Source: Clostridia bacterium
Lineage (GTDB): Bacteria; Bacillota; Clostridia; Oscillospirales; Acutalibacteraceae
Reading direction: 5' to 3'
Length of the DNA stretch: 64,000 nucleotides
Assembly (NCBI GenBank): GCA_017507805.1
Contig: JAFWAC010000015.1
Coordinates: forward strand, 1 to 64,000
Shown here: positions 7,372 to 14,634 of the stretch, piece after piece
How the letters are laid out: every line of letters starts with the position of its first letter
How positions within the stretch are numbered: position 1 is the first letter of the stretch
The notes under the pieces: model-generated
The model's database searches: none
What the model was told of the DNA's origin: nothing
The model's input: only the letters and a program-made list of their open reading frames with translations
Program-made: the position numbers and the translations under genes

Positions 7372-8030
7372 GTTTCGTCACATTCCTTATTAATTGAATC
7401 GTATTGTTTCAAAATATCATCACAATAATCGCTCAAATCAAATTTATTTATCGTTAAGGATTCAACATTTAATCTATATAGTACGAATATACAATCATAA
7501 AATACTTCTTTGAATGTTAGGTTATATTTGTATTTTAGATTAGTAATATATTTCAAAATACTTTCAGCCGTAGAAAAATCAGCCATATCACCTGAGTATT
7601 TAAATGTCTGAACATACAAATATAAATTATCAGAGTAATTATATAATCCCGAATTCAATTTTTTCATTTTTTTATCAATGGCTTGGAAAATAATATTAAT
7701 GTTAAACGGCTCAAAATCTTTTTTATAAGCAGAAATAGTATTAGTATCTTTATCTATAATAACATCGTAAAAATGAGAACGAAAGTTAGACAAGCCTTTT
7801 GATGGTACTTCTGCAATTGCTTTTCCATCCAAAAATTTTTTATAATAAGAATTCAATTGCTCTTCTTTTTGGTCTGTTGCAAAAACGACCTCAATTCCAA
7901 GTTGAGAAGATGTTTTTATTAAATCTGGTTTGTCAGATAATTCAATATCAGAAAACTCTTCTGGCAGCACGGTTTTAAGTGTTATTTGAGCAAATAATTC
8001 TCTCCAATAATTGGGTCGTTGTTCGTTCAT
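7368..8030 (-). CDS. Unknown 220-residue protein embedded in the hsd operon
   Basis: Soluble protein of mixed alpha/beta composition with no membrane segment. Residues around 30-50 read SDKPDL followed about ten residues later by GIEVV. This acidic, beta-strand pattern recalls PD-(D/E)XK-like nuclease cores, though the usual lysine is absent, so nuclease activity is only a weak suggestion. The C-terminal half is rich in Tyr, Asn and Lys. It is translationally coupled to hsdR by an ATGA overlap and preceded by a GAGGTTAG ribosome site. Its position suggests a role tied to restriction, such as an accessory effector or regulator. Confidence 0.7.
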   Translation of the reverse strand: MNEQRPNYWRELFAQITLKTVLPEEFSDIELSDKPDLIKTSSQLGIEVVFATDQKEEQLNSYYKKFLDGKAIAEVPSKGLSNFRSHFYDVIIDKDTNTISAYKKDFEPFNINIIFQAIDKKMKKLNSGLYNYSDNLYLYVQTFKYSGDMADFSTAESILKYITNLKYKYNLTFKEVFYDCIFVLYRLNVESLTINKFDLSDYCDDILKQYDSINKECDET

Positions 8031-8047
8031 GTTCTAACCTCAACAAC

Positions 8048-8275
8048 TTACCAGTTCATTTCTTTTGCCATTTGTGCAAGACAAGCATAAAATGCCGTTT
8101 GTTGATGTTGACCGTCTAATTTTTTTACCGCTTCGCAGAGGTCATGCATTGCTTTTACAGCATTTATAACCTCTTTGTTTTGTTCATAATTGTATTTTTC
8201 TATTTCTGCTCTAATAGAATTATAGTACTGTTGATTAACATACTGTGGATTAAACATCTGATTATTGAAATTCAT
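8048..8275 (-). CDS. Small conserved-looking protein, 75 residues
   Basis: The open frame extends to 8317, but the ATG at 8275 has a GGAG 9-10 nt upstream and is preferred. The protein begins MNFNNQMFNPQYVNQQYYNS, rich in Asn, Gln and Tyr, and continues with an amphipathic helix containing VKAMHDLCEAVKKLDGQHQQ. I have seen this general pattern in hypothetical proteins of clostridial phages and elements, but no function is known to me. It lies between two unknown genes of the hsd operon. Confidence 0.6.
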   Translation of the reverse strand: MNFNNQMFNPQYVNQQYYNSIRAEIEKYNYEQNKEVINAVKAMHDLCEAVKKLDGQHQQTAFYACLAQMAKEMNW

Positions 8276-8324
8276 TATTCTATTCTCCTTTGCTAAAATA
8301 TCATTGCATATCGTCAAAGAACTA

Positions 8325-8921
8325 TTAAATTGTTTTTATTAAATATCCTATAATTAAGGTCACAATAGCAGTCAATAGATAACCAAGCCAATTTGCAAGT
8401 AGGTTTTGTAATATCGATTCCACCCATTGTTTGAGTTTGGAAAACTTTTCTTTATCATTAGAAATAATTATATTATTACTTCCGCCTTGGTTTATATTGT
8501 TGTTATTACCTTTGATATTACTAATAATATATTGATTCTCTATGTATGTAGTATCGTTTGCTATTGTGTCTTTGTTTAAAATTTGAATTAATTTTTCAAC
8601 ATACATTTTATTATTTGATGATACCCGCAATCCACTATTATCGACATAAACATAGATGTTATCATTTCTTAAAGTTATTTGAAATATTGACATACGATTT
8701 AATTTGAAATCCGAATAACCAAAGGCATGTTTTTTAAATTCTTCAAAAGAGTCACATGTGCAAGTGATTTTTCCAACATTAAATAAAAAATTGCTTTTAA
8801 TTTTTGCTTTTACTAAATTCGCTTCATTTAAAGATTTATAAATCCACTCGTATGTTTTTTTAGTGTTTTCAAAAGTATCAACAGAAAATTTATTTTTAAT
8901 TAGTATGCTAAAATCCGCCAT
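8325..8921 (-). CDS. Unknown protein with Asn-rich putative amyloid-like motif and C-terminal membrane helix
   Basis: A 198-residue protein in three parts. Residues 1-120 form an alpha/beta domain with no recognised family. Residues 138-154 read GNNNNINQGGSNNIIIS, an Asn/Gly-rich segment with aliphatic residues that resembles bacterial RHIM/amyloid-signalling motifs. Residues 175-195 are a single hydrophobic helix near the C-terminus. A GAGGTGA site precedes the start. It directly follows hsdS in the operon. A membrane effector joined to a prion-like signalling motif is one reading; a simple membrane-bound accessory protein is another. Confidence 0.65.
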   Translation of the reverse strand: MADFSILIKNKFSVDTFENTKKTYEWIYKSLNEANLVKAKIKSNFLFNVGKITCTCDSFEEFKKHAFGYSDFKLNRMSIFQITLRNDNIYVYVDNSGLRVSSNNKMYVEKLIQILNKDTIANDTTYIENQYIISNIKGNNNNINQGGSNNIIISNDKEKFSKLKQWVESILQNLLANWLGYLLTAIVTLIIGYLIKTI

Positions 8922-8930
8922 TGTTTCACC

Positions 8931-10115
8931 TCACCCAAAATATTGTTGCATAAGAGTTTTCTTTAATTCTTCCAATTCAGTAATGCTCTGTTGAACTGCC
9001 AATTTTGATTTGTCGGTCTGTTCGACGAAGGCTGCGAATTGGTCTTGTAACTCTATTGGCGGAATAAGAACCTCTATATCTTTGAGCAAGAAAATCTTAA
9101 ACTCAGCAAACGTCGAGCCCGAACCAAGTTTGGGATACTCTACAAGCGTTTTTTCTCTCATAAACTGCTCAAGATACTTACAGTTAAAGAGTTTCCGATT
9201 TGGTGATATACAAAGTACACGTCCATCTTTATAGTAAAACGGCTCATCAGTATCAACCATCCACACTTGTCCCTTGTTACAAATAGATGGCATAAGTAAA
9301 TCGCCCAATTTCGGTTTTGTTTCGTCACACGCTAACCTATCGTAGTGTTCTTTGGTAATGCGATATAGATTTTCGGGTTTAAGGCCATTTGCTAACTCAC
9401 CAATCTCAGTTCCTCGGTAGAAAGGAACACCTTCTTCAACAAACTCAGTTGTAAATACTCTATGGCTTGACCCAACCTCTGCAACCTCGCCTAATTTACG
9501 AGTTTCAAACTTGTAGTCACCTGTTTTGATATCTCCAAACAGTTCGATAAATCGGGATTTGACGAGTTCATCCAACTGTTCTAACTGAGCAATTCGTGTG
9601 CTTAATAAAGAATCAACAGAAGACAGTACTTCTACTACCGTGAGTTGTTCTTCTTCGGTAAAGAACGGAATTTCAAAGTCGTTGATGTTTTGCAAAGATA
9701 AGTTTAATTGTGCTACTCCTTGCTTTTGCTTCTCTGCTTGTTCAATTATGGCATCAGATTGCAAAGCATACAGTAAAAAGCGATAGTCAATAACTCCTTG
9801 GGGTATTCTGATAATAGCAAGTGCTTGATTCGTATTTGCAGGTAAACAGTCCTTGGTTACAATAGCAGTTCTTCCGATAGCACCTGCAATAGAAAACAAT
9901 ATATCGTTTTCTTGGAGTTGTGACCTTTTTAGTTTTGTGTTACACTCATCGCTAATATGAGCAAATTTATCTGGAATAAATGTTCCATCTTCTCGAATGC
10001 TTTCAATTTTTACGAAATTCACACCTGTACCTGTAAAAGTATAACCAACTGATGTAGGAGTTGTTCCTTTGGTGATTAAAGTGGCAATATCGCCAAGTCT
10101 CATTTTATTTCTCAT
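8931..10115 (-). CDS. hsdS: Type I restriction enzyme, S (specificity) subunit
   Basis: A 394-residue protein with the classic two-half layout: a target recognition domain starting with RLGDIATLITKG, a conserved helix around residues 160-195 (EEEQLTVVEVLSS, then ARIAQLEQLDELVKSRF), a second recognition domain (KLGEVAEVG) and a C-terminal helix (ELEELKKTLMQQYF). It sets the bipartite DNA sequence methylated and restricted by the complex. The start has GGGAGG 6 nt upstream. It lies 14 nt after hsdM. The target sequence cannot be deduced here. Confidence 0.96.
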   Translation of the reverse strand: MRNKMRLGDIATLITKGTTPTSVGYTFTGTGVNFVKIESIREDGTFIPDKFAHISDECNTKLKRSQLQENDILFSIAGAIGRTAIVTKDCLPANTNQALAIIRIPQGVIDYRFLLYALQSDAIIEQAEKQKQGVAQLNLSLQNINDFEIPFFTEEEQLTVVEVLSSVDSLLSTRIAQLEQLDELVKSRFIELFGDIKTGDYKFETRKLGEVAEVGSSHRVFTTEFVEEGVPFYRGTEIGELANGLKPENLYRITKEHYDRLACDETKPKLGDLLMPSICNKGQVWMVDTDEPFYYKDGRVLCISPNRKLFNCKYLEQFMREKTLVEYPKLGSGSTFAEFKIFLLKDIEVLIPPIELQDQFAAFVEQTDKSKLAVQQSITELEELKKTLMQQYFG

Positions 10116-10129
10116 AACACACCTCCCAG

Positions 10130-11602
10130 TTATACACCTAACAGGGAGTTGAGTTTTTCCAACTCATCAGAGAACTGCATATGCAGTTCGTGCAAAGAGG
10201 TCATGATTTCAGTTGTAGAACGATACTGGACTGCTTCATAAACTGTCTTCTTGTACTTATTGATAGACAGGTCATAATCGTTGTCGATGATTTCCTGTTT
10301 GGGAACAAAGAACGATTTATCCGTTCTTTCTCTATTGGTTTCACCATCAAGGTTGTGGAAACGGGAAATAATATCGGGAATATCATTGTCCGAAACAGCA
10401 GTTCTTTTATCATCAAGACTGTAACCGTCAGCCTGCATATCATAGAACCAGACATTATCTGTTCCGCCGTGTCCAGTCTTGGTAAAGATAAGAATACCAG
10501 TTGATACACCAGCATAGGGTTTGAATACACCACTGGGCATAGAGATAACTGCTTCAAGACGGTTGTTTTCAATTATTTCCTTACGAATTGCTTTATGTGC
10601 GGTAGAAGAACCAAACAGAACACCGTCAGGAACGATACAAGCACAGCGACCACCGATTTTAAGCATACGAAGGAATAGAGCAAGGAAAAGAAGTTCGGTC
10701 TTCTTAGTCTTGCAAACCTTTAATATATCGGTAGATACGGTGTCGCTATCGAGCGAACCCTTAAAGGGTGGGTTGGCAAGAATAATGGAATATCTGCCTG
10801 TATCGGTGTTCTGGTCCGAAAGACTGTCACGATAGTCAATATTAGGATTATCAACACCGTGTGTCATCATATTCATAGCACCAACACGAAGCATAGTTCT
10901 GTCCATATCGTAACCAAAGAACATATGGTTATTGTAGTGGTCTTTTCGCTCGTTGTTATAGAAAATCTCGTTATTATACTTTTCTTTTAAGTATTCACCT
11001 GCAGCAACAAGGAAGCCAGAAGTACCACAAGCAGGGTCGCAGATGGTATCATCGGGTTTAGGGTCGAGCATTTCAACCATCATACGAATGATATGACGGG
11101 GTGTACGGAACTGACCGTTTACACCAGCAGTAGAAAGTTTGGAAAGCAGACTTTCATAAACATCGCCTTTGGTATCGTTTTCAATATCCTTTGCCATATC
11201 AATATACAAAGTATCAAGTGCATCTACTATTTTAGAGAGTAACTGCGGGGTTGGTATCTTAAAAATAGCATCGGACATATATCTCGAATAAGTGCTTTCT
11301 TTATTGCCGTGCAAATTCTTAATAAATGGGAATATTTCACTCTGCATAAGTTCATACATTTTCTCGGCGGGCAGGTCACGAAATACCGACCATTTATATT
11401 GGTCGTGTCCCTCGAACATTGAAGTATAAGGCAATTCTAACATCATACTGCTCTTTGCCTTTTTAGCATCGGTTTCGTCCAAATCGTGAATGAACATTAA
11501 ATATGTCATTTGTTCTACAACATCAAGTGGGTTAGTGATACCGCCTGTCCAGAACATTTCCCATATCATATCAATTTTATTTTTAAGTTCGCCTGTAAGC
11601 AT
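10130..11602 (-). CDS. hsdM: Type I restriction-modification system, M (adenine methyltransferase) subunit
   Basis: A 490-residue N6-adenine methyltransferase. The N-terminal HsdM helical domain (about 1-140) is followed by FRTPRHIIRMM, the SAM-binding motif DPACGTSG (189-196) and the catalytic NPPF (277-280). With HsdS it methylates host DNA, and with HsdR it forms the restriction complex. A GGAGG site is present. It is the first gene of the hsd operon and lies 74 nt downstream of fic on the same strand, so read-through from fic is possible. Confidence 0.97.
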   Translation of the reverse strand: MLTGELKNKIDMIWEMFWTGGITNPLDVVEQMTYLMFIHDLDETDAKKAKSSMMLELPYTSMFEGHDQYKWSVFRDLPAEKMYELMQSEIFPFIKNLHGNKESTYSRYMSDAIFKIPTPQLLSKIVDALDTLYIDMAKDIENDTKGDVYESLLSKLSTAGVNGQFRTPRHIIRMMVEMLDPKPDDTICDPACGTSGFLVAAGEYLKEKYNNEIFYNNERKDHYNNHMFFGYDMDRTMLRVGAMNMMTHGVDNPNIDYRDSLSDQNTDTGRYSIILANPPFKGSLDSDTVSTDILKVCKTKKTELLFLALFLRMLKIGGRCACIVPDGVLFGSSTAHKAIRKEIIENNRLEAVISMPSGVFKPYAGVSTGILIFTKTGHGGTDNVWFYDMQADGYSLDDKRTAVSDNDIPDIISRFHNLDGETNRERTDKSFFVPKQEIIDNDYDLSINKYKKTVYEAVQYRSTTEIMTSLHELHMQFSDELEKLNSLLGV

Positions 11603-11676
11603 ATAATAACCTCCATCATATCATCGGTAATATAATTCTAATAAGAGAAGTGTCCGTTATGTGGGACTTTAGAATT

Positions 11677-12576
11677 TTAATTATCCAACACCGCCAGATA
11701 CTCGCCAAGTCGCTCGTTCACATATTCGGCGATTAAATCTATCATTTTGTTAGGATTGCCGTCTTTGTAATAGGCATCAAAAGCATCGTAATATCGTTTA
11801 CGGTCTGTAAATTTCACATTGATAGGCGGATAACCGCATCTGATAAGTTCAAGGTTCATAAGTAGGCGGCCAGTTCTGCCGTTGCCGTCAATAAAGGGAT
11901 GGATACCCTCAAACTCTAAATGGAAACGAGCAATTCGCTCAATATCGTGAATTACTCCCTTACGCTCATTATCGTTGTTAATGAGTTCTGCCATTTTAGG
12001 TTCAATAAGATACGGTTGCACTGGCTCGGTATAGGCACCCATTATTTTCACGGGGATTCTTCGATACACACCTTTATCGTCTGGACGGTTCATAAGAACA
12101 AGTGAGTGAATATTCTTAATCTCATTCTCTGACAAGGGGGTATCTTTCTTTGCAATATCCTGAACATAAAGGAAAGCATCACGGTGTCCAACCGCTTCTA
12201 AATGGTCTTTAAGAGGTTTTTTATCAATAGTCATACCTTCAAGTGCCAATGCGGTTTCTTTAAGGGTAAGAGTATTTCCCTCAATAGCATTGGAATTATA
12301 GGTGAACTCTATCATAAACTCTTCACGAAGTCGCTCAACCTCACCTGCGGTAAGCGGTCTTTGTGCTTCAAGTTTCTCTTTTTTATAGTCAACCTCAAAA
12401 ATTATATTATTCTTGCTACGACGGCCATCGAGGGGTTTTATGGCATTTTCGGGAACCATATATAAATTCCCTTTACGGATAACGCCTTCAACCTTTCCTT
12501 CAGCACATAAAATACGGGCTCTGCGAGCAGAAATACCCCATTTTTGCGCCGCTTCGGATACCTTTATATAGTTCAC
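11677..12576 (-). CDS. Fic domain protein with N-terminal DNA-binding domain and built-in inhibitory motif
   Basis: A 299-residue protein read from a GTG start with AGGAGG 7 nt upstream. Residues 1-50 resemble a helix-turn-helix (SEAAQKWGISARRARILC followed by a wing). Residues 95-100, SNAIEG, fit the (S/T)xxxE(G/N) inhibitory helix of class II Fic proteins. The catalytic loop HPFIDGNGRTGR is complete at 226-237. Fic enzymes mostly transfer AMP to target proteins, and the inhibitory glutamate keeps them off. Its promoter contains a long inverted repeat, suggesting self-regulation. Fic genes are known neighbours of type I restriction operons, where a guarding or toxin role has been suggested. 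Confidence 0.93.
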   Translation of the reverse strand: MNYIKVSEAAQKWGISARRARILCAEGKVEGVIRKGNLYMVPENAIKPLDGRRSKNNIIFEVDYKKEKLEAQRPLTAGEVERLREEFMIEFTYNSNAIEGNTLTLKETALALEGMTIDKKPLKDHLEAVGHRDAFLYVQDIAKKDTPLSENEIKNIHSLVLMNRPDDKGVYRRIPVKIMGAYTEPVQPYLIEPKMAELINNDNERKGVIHDIERIARFHLEFEGIHPFIDGNGRTGRLLMNLELIRCGYPPINVKFTDRKRYYDAFDAYYKDGNPNKMIDLIAEYVNERLGEYLAVLDN

Positions 12577-12615
12577 TCGGATACCTCCTAAACTAATTAC
12601 AATTTCACAAAATAC

Positions 12616-12682
12616 ATTATATCACAAATTAGGAATAATAACAACAATTATTTTTAAAACATAATAACATTATTCCTAATTT
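12616..12682 (-). promoter_or_regulatory. fic promoter with a 14-bp inverted-repeat operator
   Basis: On the minus strand TTGTTA (12644-12639) and TATAAT (12621-12616) have a 17-nt spacer. A perfect 14-bp inverted repeat AAATTAGGAATAAT has one arm inside this spacer (12626-12639) and the other upstream (12669-12682). Their centres are 43 bp apart, about four helical turns. The arrangement suits a looping or cooperative repressor, and the N-terminal helix-turn-helix of Fic is the obvious candidate. Confidence 0.65.
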
Positions 12683-12772
12683 AATTTTATCAAGGAATAA
12701 ATTATACTTGATTAATTGTTAAAAAATTATTATATTATAGTTGCCATCTTTCTTACTTCGTTAACATATAAA

Positions 12773-12821
12773 GAAACTCGCCAGTTGACTTCTTCGTTGT
12801 CTTCTGGCGAGTTTCATTTTT
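12773..12821. terminator. Bidirectional hairpin terminator
   Basis: A 12-bp perfect stem GAAACTCGCCAG (12773-12784 and 12804-12815) with a 19-nt loop and a plus-strand T run. On the minus strand it directly follows the 171-residue gene, whose transcript it probably ends. Confidence 0.7.
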
Positions 12822-13336
12822 TAATGATATTTAATGTTTTGAGAGCAACCAAATAAAAACATTGCATAAAGCACGGTCATATTATCTTTAAGTTTACCTT
12901 CTATACCGAGCAAAATTTTCTTTTGATGGGTAAGAGTGAGGCAGTCATCAACTGCCAAACTTTGAGCAATTCTAAATGTTTCCTTTGCCTTTACTGCATC
13001 CGAATTTAGCAACAAACCAACCAACACACCATCAATACTTAATACCGTATCACTTAAAATAGAAGTAATATTAATATAATTGTTTTCTTCATCATTCGAC
13101 ATTTCATTTACTATCCTGCAAAAACAACCTGCTGCGAAAGCAAGTTCAAGCATCTTTTTAGGTTTTTTGAACTCTTGCTTGGTGGCATTATAGGTTTTAA
13201 CTAAAAGTTCGGAACAGTAATCCATCGCTATCGATTTATAAAAATCATCGTGGATAGCGGGTTGGTCGGTTGTGTCAGTTAAAACTGAACCTACACACTC
13301 AACGATTTCATTAAATAATTCTTTATTATAATTCAT
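12821..13336 (-). CDS. Hypothetical 171-residue helical protein
   Basis: Unrecognised, almost wholly alpha-helical, with several cysteines and a hydrophobic segment around SIDGVLVGLLLNSDAV that is too polar at its edges for a confident membrane helix. An AAAGGAGG site lies 6 nt before the ATG. It is a single-gene unit with its own terminator, between fic and the block with tandem repeats. Nothing ties it to restriction. Confidence 0.6.
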   Translation of the reverse strand: MNYNKELFNEIVECVGSVLTDTTDQPAIHDDFYKSIAMDYCSELLVKTYNATKQEFKKPKKMLELAFAAGCFCRIVNEMSNDEENNYINITSILSDTVLSIDGVLVGLLLNSDAVKAKETFRIAQSLAVDDCLTLTHQKKILLGIEGKLKDNMTVLYAMFLFGCSQNIKYH

Positions 13337-13409
13337 TATAAAACCTCCTTTATTTGGATGTACATGTTAGCGCATTTCAAGGGTAATTACAAGGCCCAAA
13401 ATAATAAAT

Positions 13410-13713
13410 TTACCAACCTTTTTCACATAACCCTTAAAAATAGTCAGGGGTTTAAAACAATATCCAAAATTTTATACCGTCAATCGATTGTCGCTGGGTG
13501 GCGGTTGGTGGCATACGATTATCAGTTAATTAAGTGTATATAATGTAGTGTTTTGTATGGTATAATACCCATTTGATTTAAGTAAAGGGATAAGGAGGCA
13601 GACGATTTTAAAATCGATTGCTTTTAAATTGTATTTTTTTAATTGCCATATTTAGGTAATAAAAACAATACAATTTTCTTTTTTATATATTGTGTTATAG
13701 GGTTGGTTGGTAA
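13410..13713. repeat. Intergenic block B bounded by inverted TTACCAACC / GGTTGGTAA
   Basis: TTACCAACC (13410-13418) and GGTTGGTAA (13705-13713) enclose about 300 bp without a credible gene. Inside are an extended -10 promoter TGGTATAAT ending at 13566, an AAGGAGG near 13592, a perfect palindrome CGATTTTAAAATCG (13603-13616) and a terminator-like stem at 13626-13676. The tandem 12-bp repeats begin 2 nt beyond the right boundary. Confidence 0.55.
13568..13686 (+). ncRNA. Candidate small RNA inside block B
   Basis: The extended -10 element TGGTATAAT (13558-13566) would start a transcript near 13573. It ends at the stem AAATTGTATT / AATACAATTT (13626-13635 and 13667-13676), which is followed by a T-rich tail. 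The roughly 115-nt RNA has a ribosome-site-like AAGGAGG but no ATG after it. There is no recognised family and no good -35, so this is a hypothesis. Confidence 0.3.
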
Positions 13714-13714
13714 A

Positions 13715-13798
13715 GTAACAACCATATTTTTTACCATATTAACAACTATCTTAATAACTATATTAACGACTATTTTAACAACCATATTTATAACCATA
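13715..13798 (+). repeat. Seven tandem 12-bp repeats, consensus TTAACAACYATA
   Basis: Seven contiguous 12-bp units: GTAACAACCATA, TTTTTTACCATA, TTAACAACTATC, TTAATAACTATA, TTAACGACTATT, TTAACAACCATA and TTTATAACCATA. An eighth, degenerate unit leads into the terminator. The plus frame would encode repeated LTTI, but it has no ribosome site or plausible start. Such arrays (iterons) are typical binding sites for replication initiators or partition proteins, which fits a replicating element. Confidence 0.75.
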
Positions 13799-13799
13799 A

Positions 13800-13835
13800 A
13801 ATAACCGTGATAGCAACTGTACTATCACGGTTATT
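13800..13835. terminator. Hairpin terminator of the 110-residue gene
   Basis: A 14-bp perfect stem AATAACCGTGATAG (13800-13813 and 13822-13835) with an 8-nt loop, starting 2 nt after the minus-strand stop codon. A TTTTAT tail follows on the minus strand. Confidence 0.75.
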
Positions 13836-13837
13836 CT

Positions 13838-14170
13838 TTAAATGAGGTTTGCCGAAAGTAGCATAGAATAAATTTTTTCTAAAACATCGTTTCGATAGAC
13901 ATAGTACGATGATGGGGGTTCGGTCAGTTTCATCGGGATGTCTTTAAAATTAAATAACATCACTTTGTTTTTGAGAATAAGTTCGCAATACTTTTTACCA
14001 AAGTCCGCAAGTGGCATTTCGGTTTCATCATATATAAAAGCAAAGTCGTCGTATGCTTTTTTAACCACTTTTCTTATATCTTCATTTTTTAAGCAAAGTG
14101 CAAAAAGTTGTCTTTCAAAATCGGTTCGTTGAGAACTTGTCAAAATCTCTTTTTTTCGGAAACGGGACAT
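13838..14170 (-). CDS. Hypothetical 110-residue protein
   Basis: Unrecognised, charged, soluble protein beginning MSRFRKKEILTSSQRTDFER with a helical N-terminal half. An AGAGGTGAT site lies 6-7 nt before the ATG, and a strong terminator follows. It reads away from the replication initiator gene, with the duplicated leader (copy 1) between them. That position suits a replication or copy-number accessory gene, but this is inference from context only. Confidence 0.55.
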   Translation of the reverse strand: MSRFRKKEILTSSQRTDFERQLFALCLKNEDIRKVVKKAYDDFAFIYDETEMPLADFGKKYCELILKNKVMLFNFKDIPMKLTEPPSSYYVYRNDVLEKIYSMLLSANLI

Positions 14171-14262
14171 AAAATTATCACCTCTAAAAATTTGATTACA
14201 AATAAATTATTGATAATATTTTTTTGAATTTCAAGTAATTCTATAAAAATCTTGGAATTTTT

Positions 14263-14634
14263 TTGACAAAATAAAAAATTTTTTCTATTATTTTTAAAAT
14301 ACAAAACAACAGTTTTTCTTGCAAAAAAAGGCGTTTTTGAACTGTGAGAGTTTAAAACACCGATTTTTTGCAAAAATAACTTTCAAAAAACAAAAACCAG
14401 AGGCAATTGGTGCTATTGACAAATTATAATTTTTAAATTAATCTTAAAAATAATAAGACAAAATCTATTTATAAATTTACGAAAAGACAGTTTTAAGCAT
14501 ATAACTCAACAGAAAAATTATGGGTTTATATGATAAAGAATTCACCAAAACAGAAAAAAGATAACCGTTACTCATAGCAGTGTTTTAGTTGTATGAGTGA
14601 CGGTTATTTTCGTTTGAAGGGTGGTGAAAAATAA
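14263..14634 (+). promoter_or_regulatory. Leader of the replication gene (copy 1 of a duplicated leader)
   Basis: A promoter with TTGACA (14263-14268), a 17-nt spacer and TATTAT (14286-14291) opens the region. A 51-nt hairpin follows (14321-14371, stem GCAAAAAA/TTTTTTGC, loop containing TGTGAGAG), then a second TTGACA (14416-14421) and a terminator-like hairpin (14561-14614) just before the GGGTGGTG ribosome site. The same elements, in the same order, occur at 16274-16626. This layout suggests control of replication by transcription attenuation or an antisense RNA. Confidence 0.55.
14561..14614 (+). terminator. Attenuator-like terminator before the replication gene
   Basis: A 16-bp stem with one G-T pair (14561-14576 and 14592-14607), read ATAACCGTTACTCATA on the 5' side, followed by TTTTCGTTT. 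It ends only 28 nt before the start codon, where a terminator would act as an on/off control for the gene. Confidence 0.7.

Noticed and set aside
13358-13543. Plus-strand open frame of 61 codons in block B
   Set aside because: No ribosome site, no recognisable protein features, and it spans the TTACCAACC boundary and regulatory-looking sequence.
13715-13798. Plus frame encoding repeated LTTI across the tandem repeats
   Set aside because: Any 12-bp repeat gives a 4-residue repeat; there is no start codon with a ribosome site, so an iteron-like DNA role is preferred.
14140-14373. Minus-strand open frame sharing a KIG-SH-FFARK-like peptide with the frame at 16234-16431
   Set aside because: The shared peptide is the shadow of the conserved 51-nt hairpin in the duplicated leaders; neither frame has a ribosome site.
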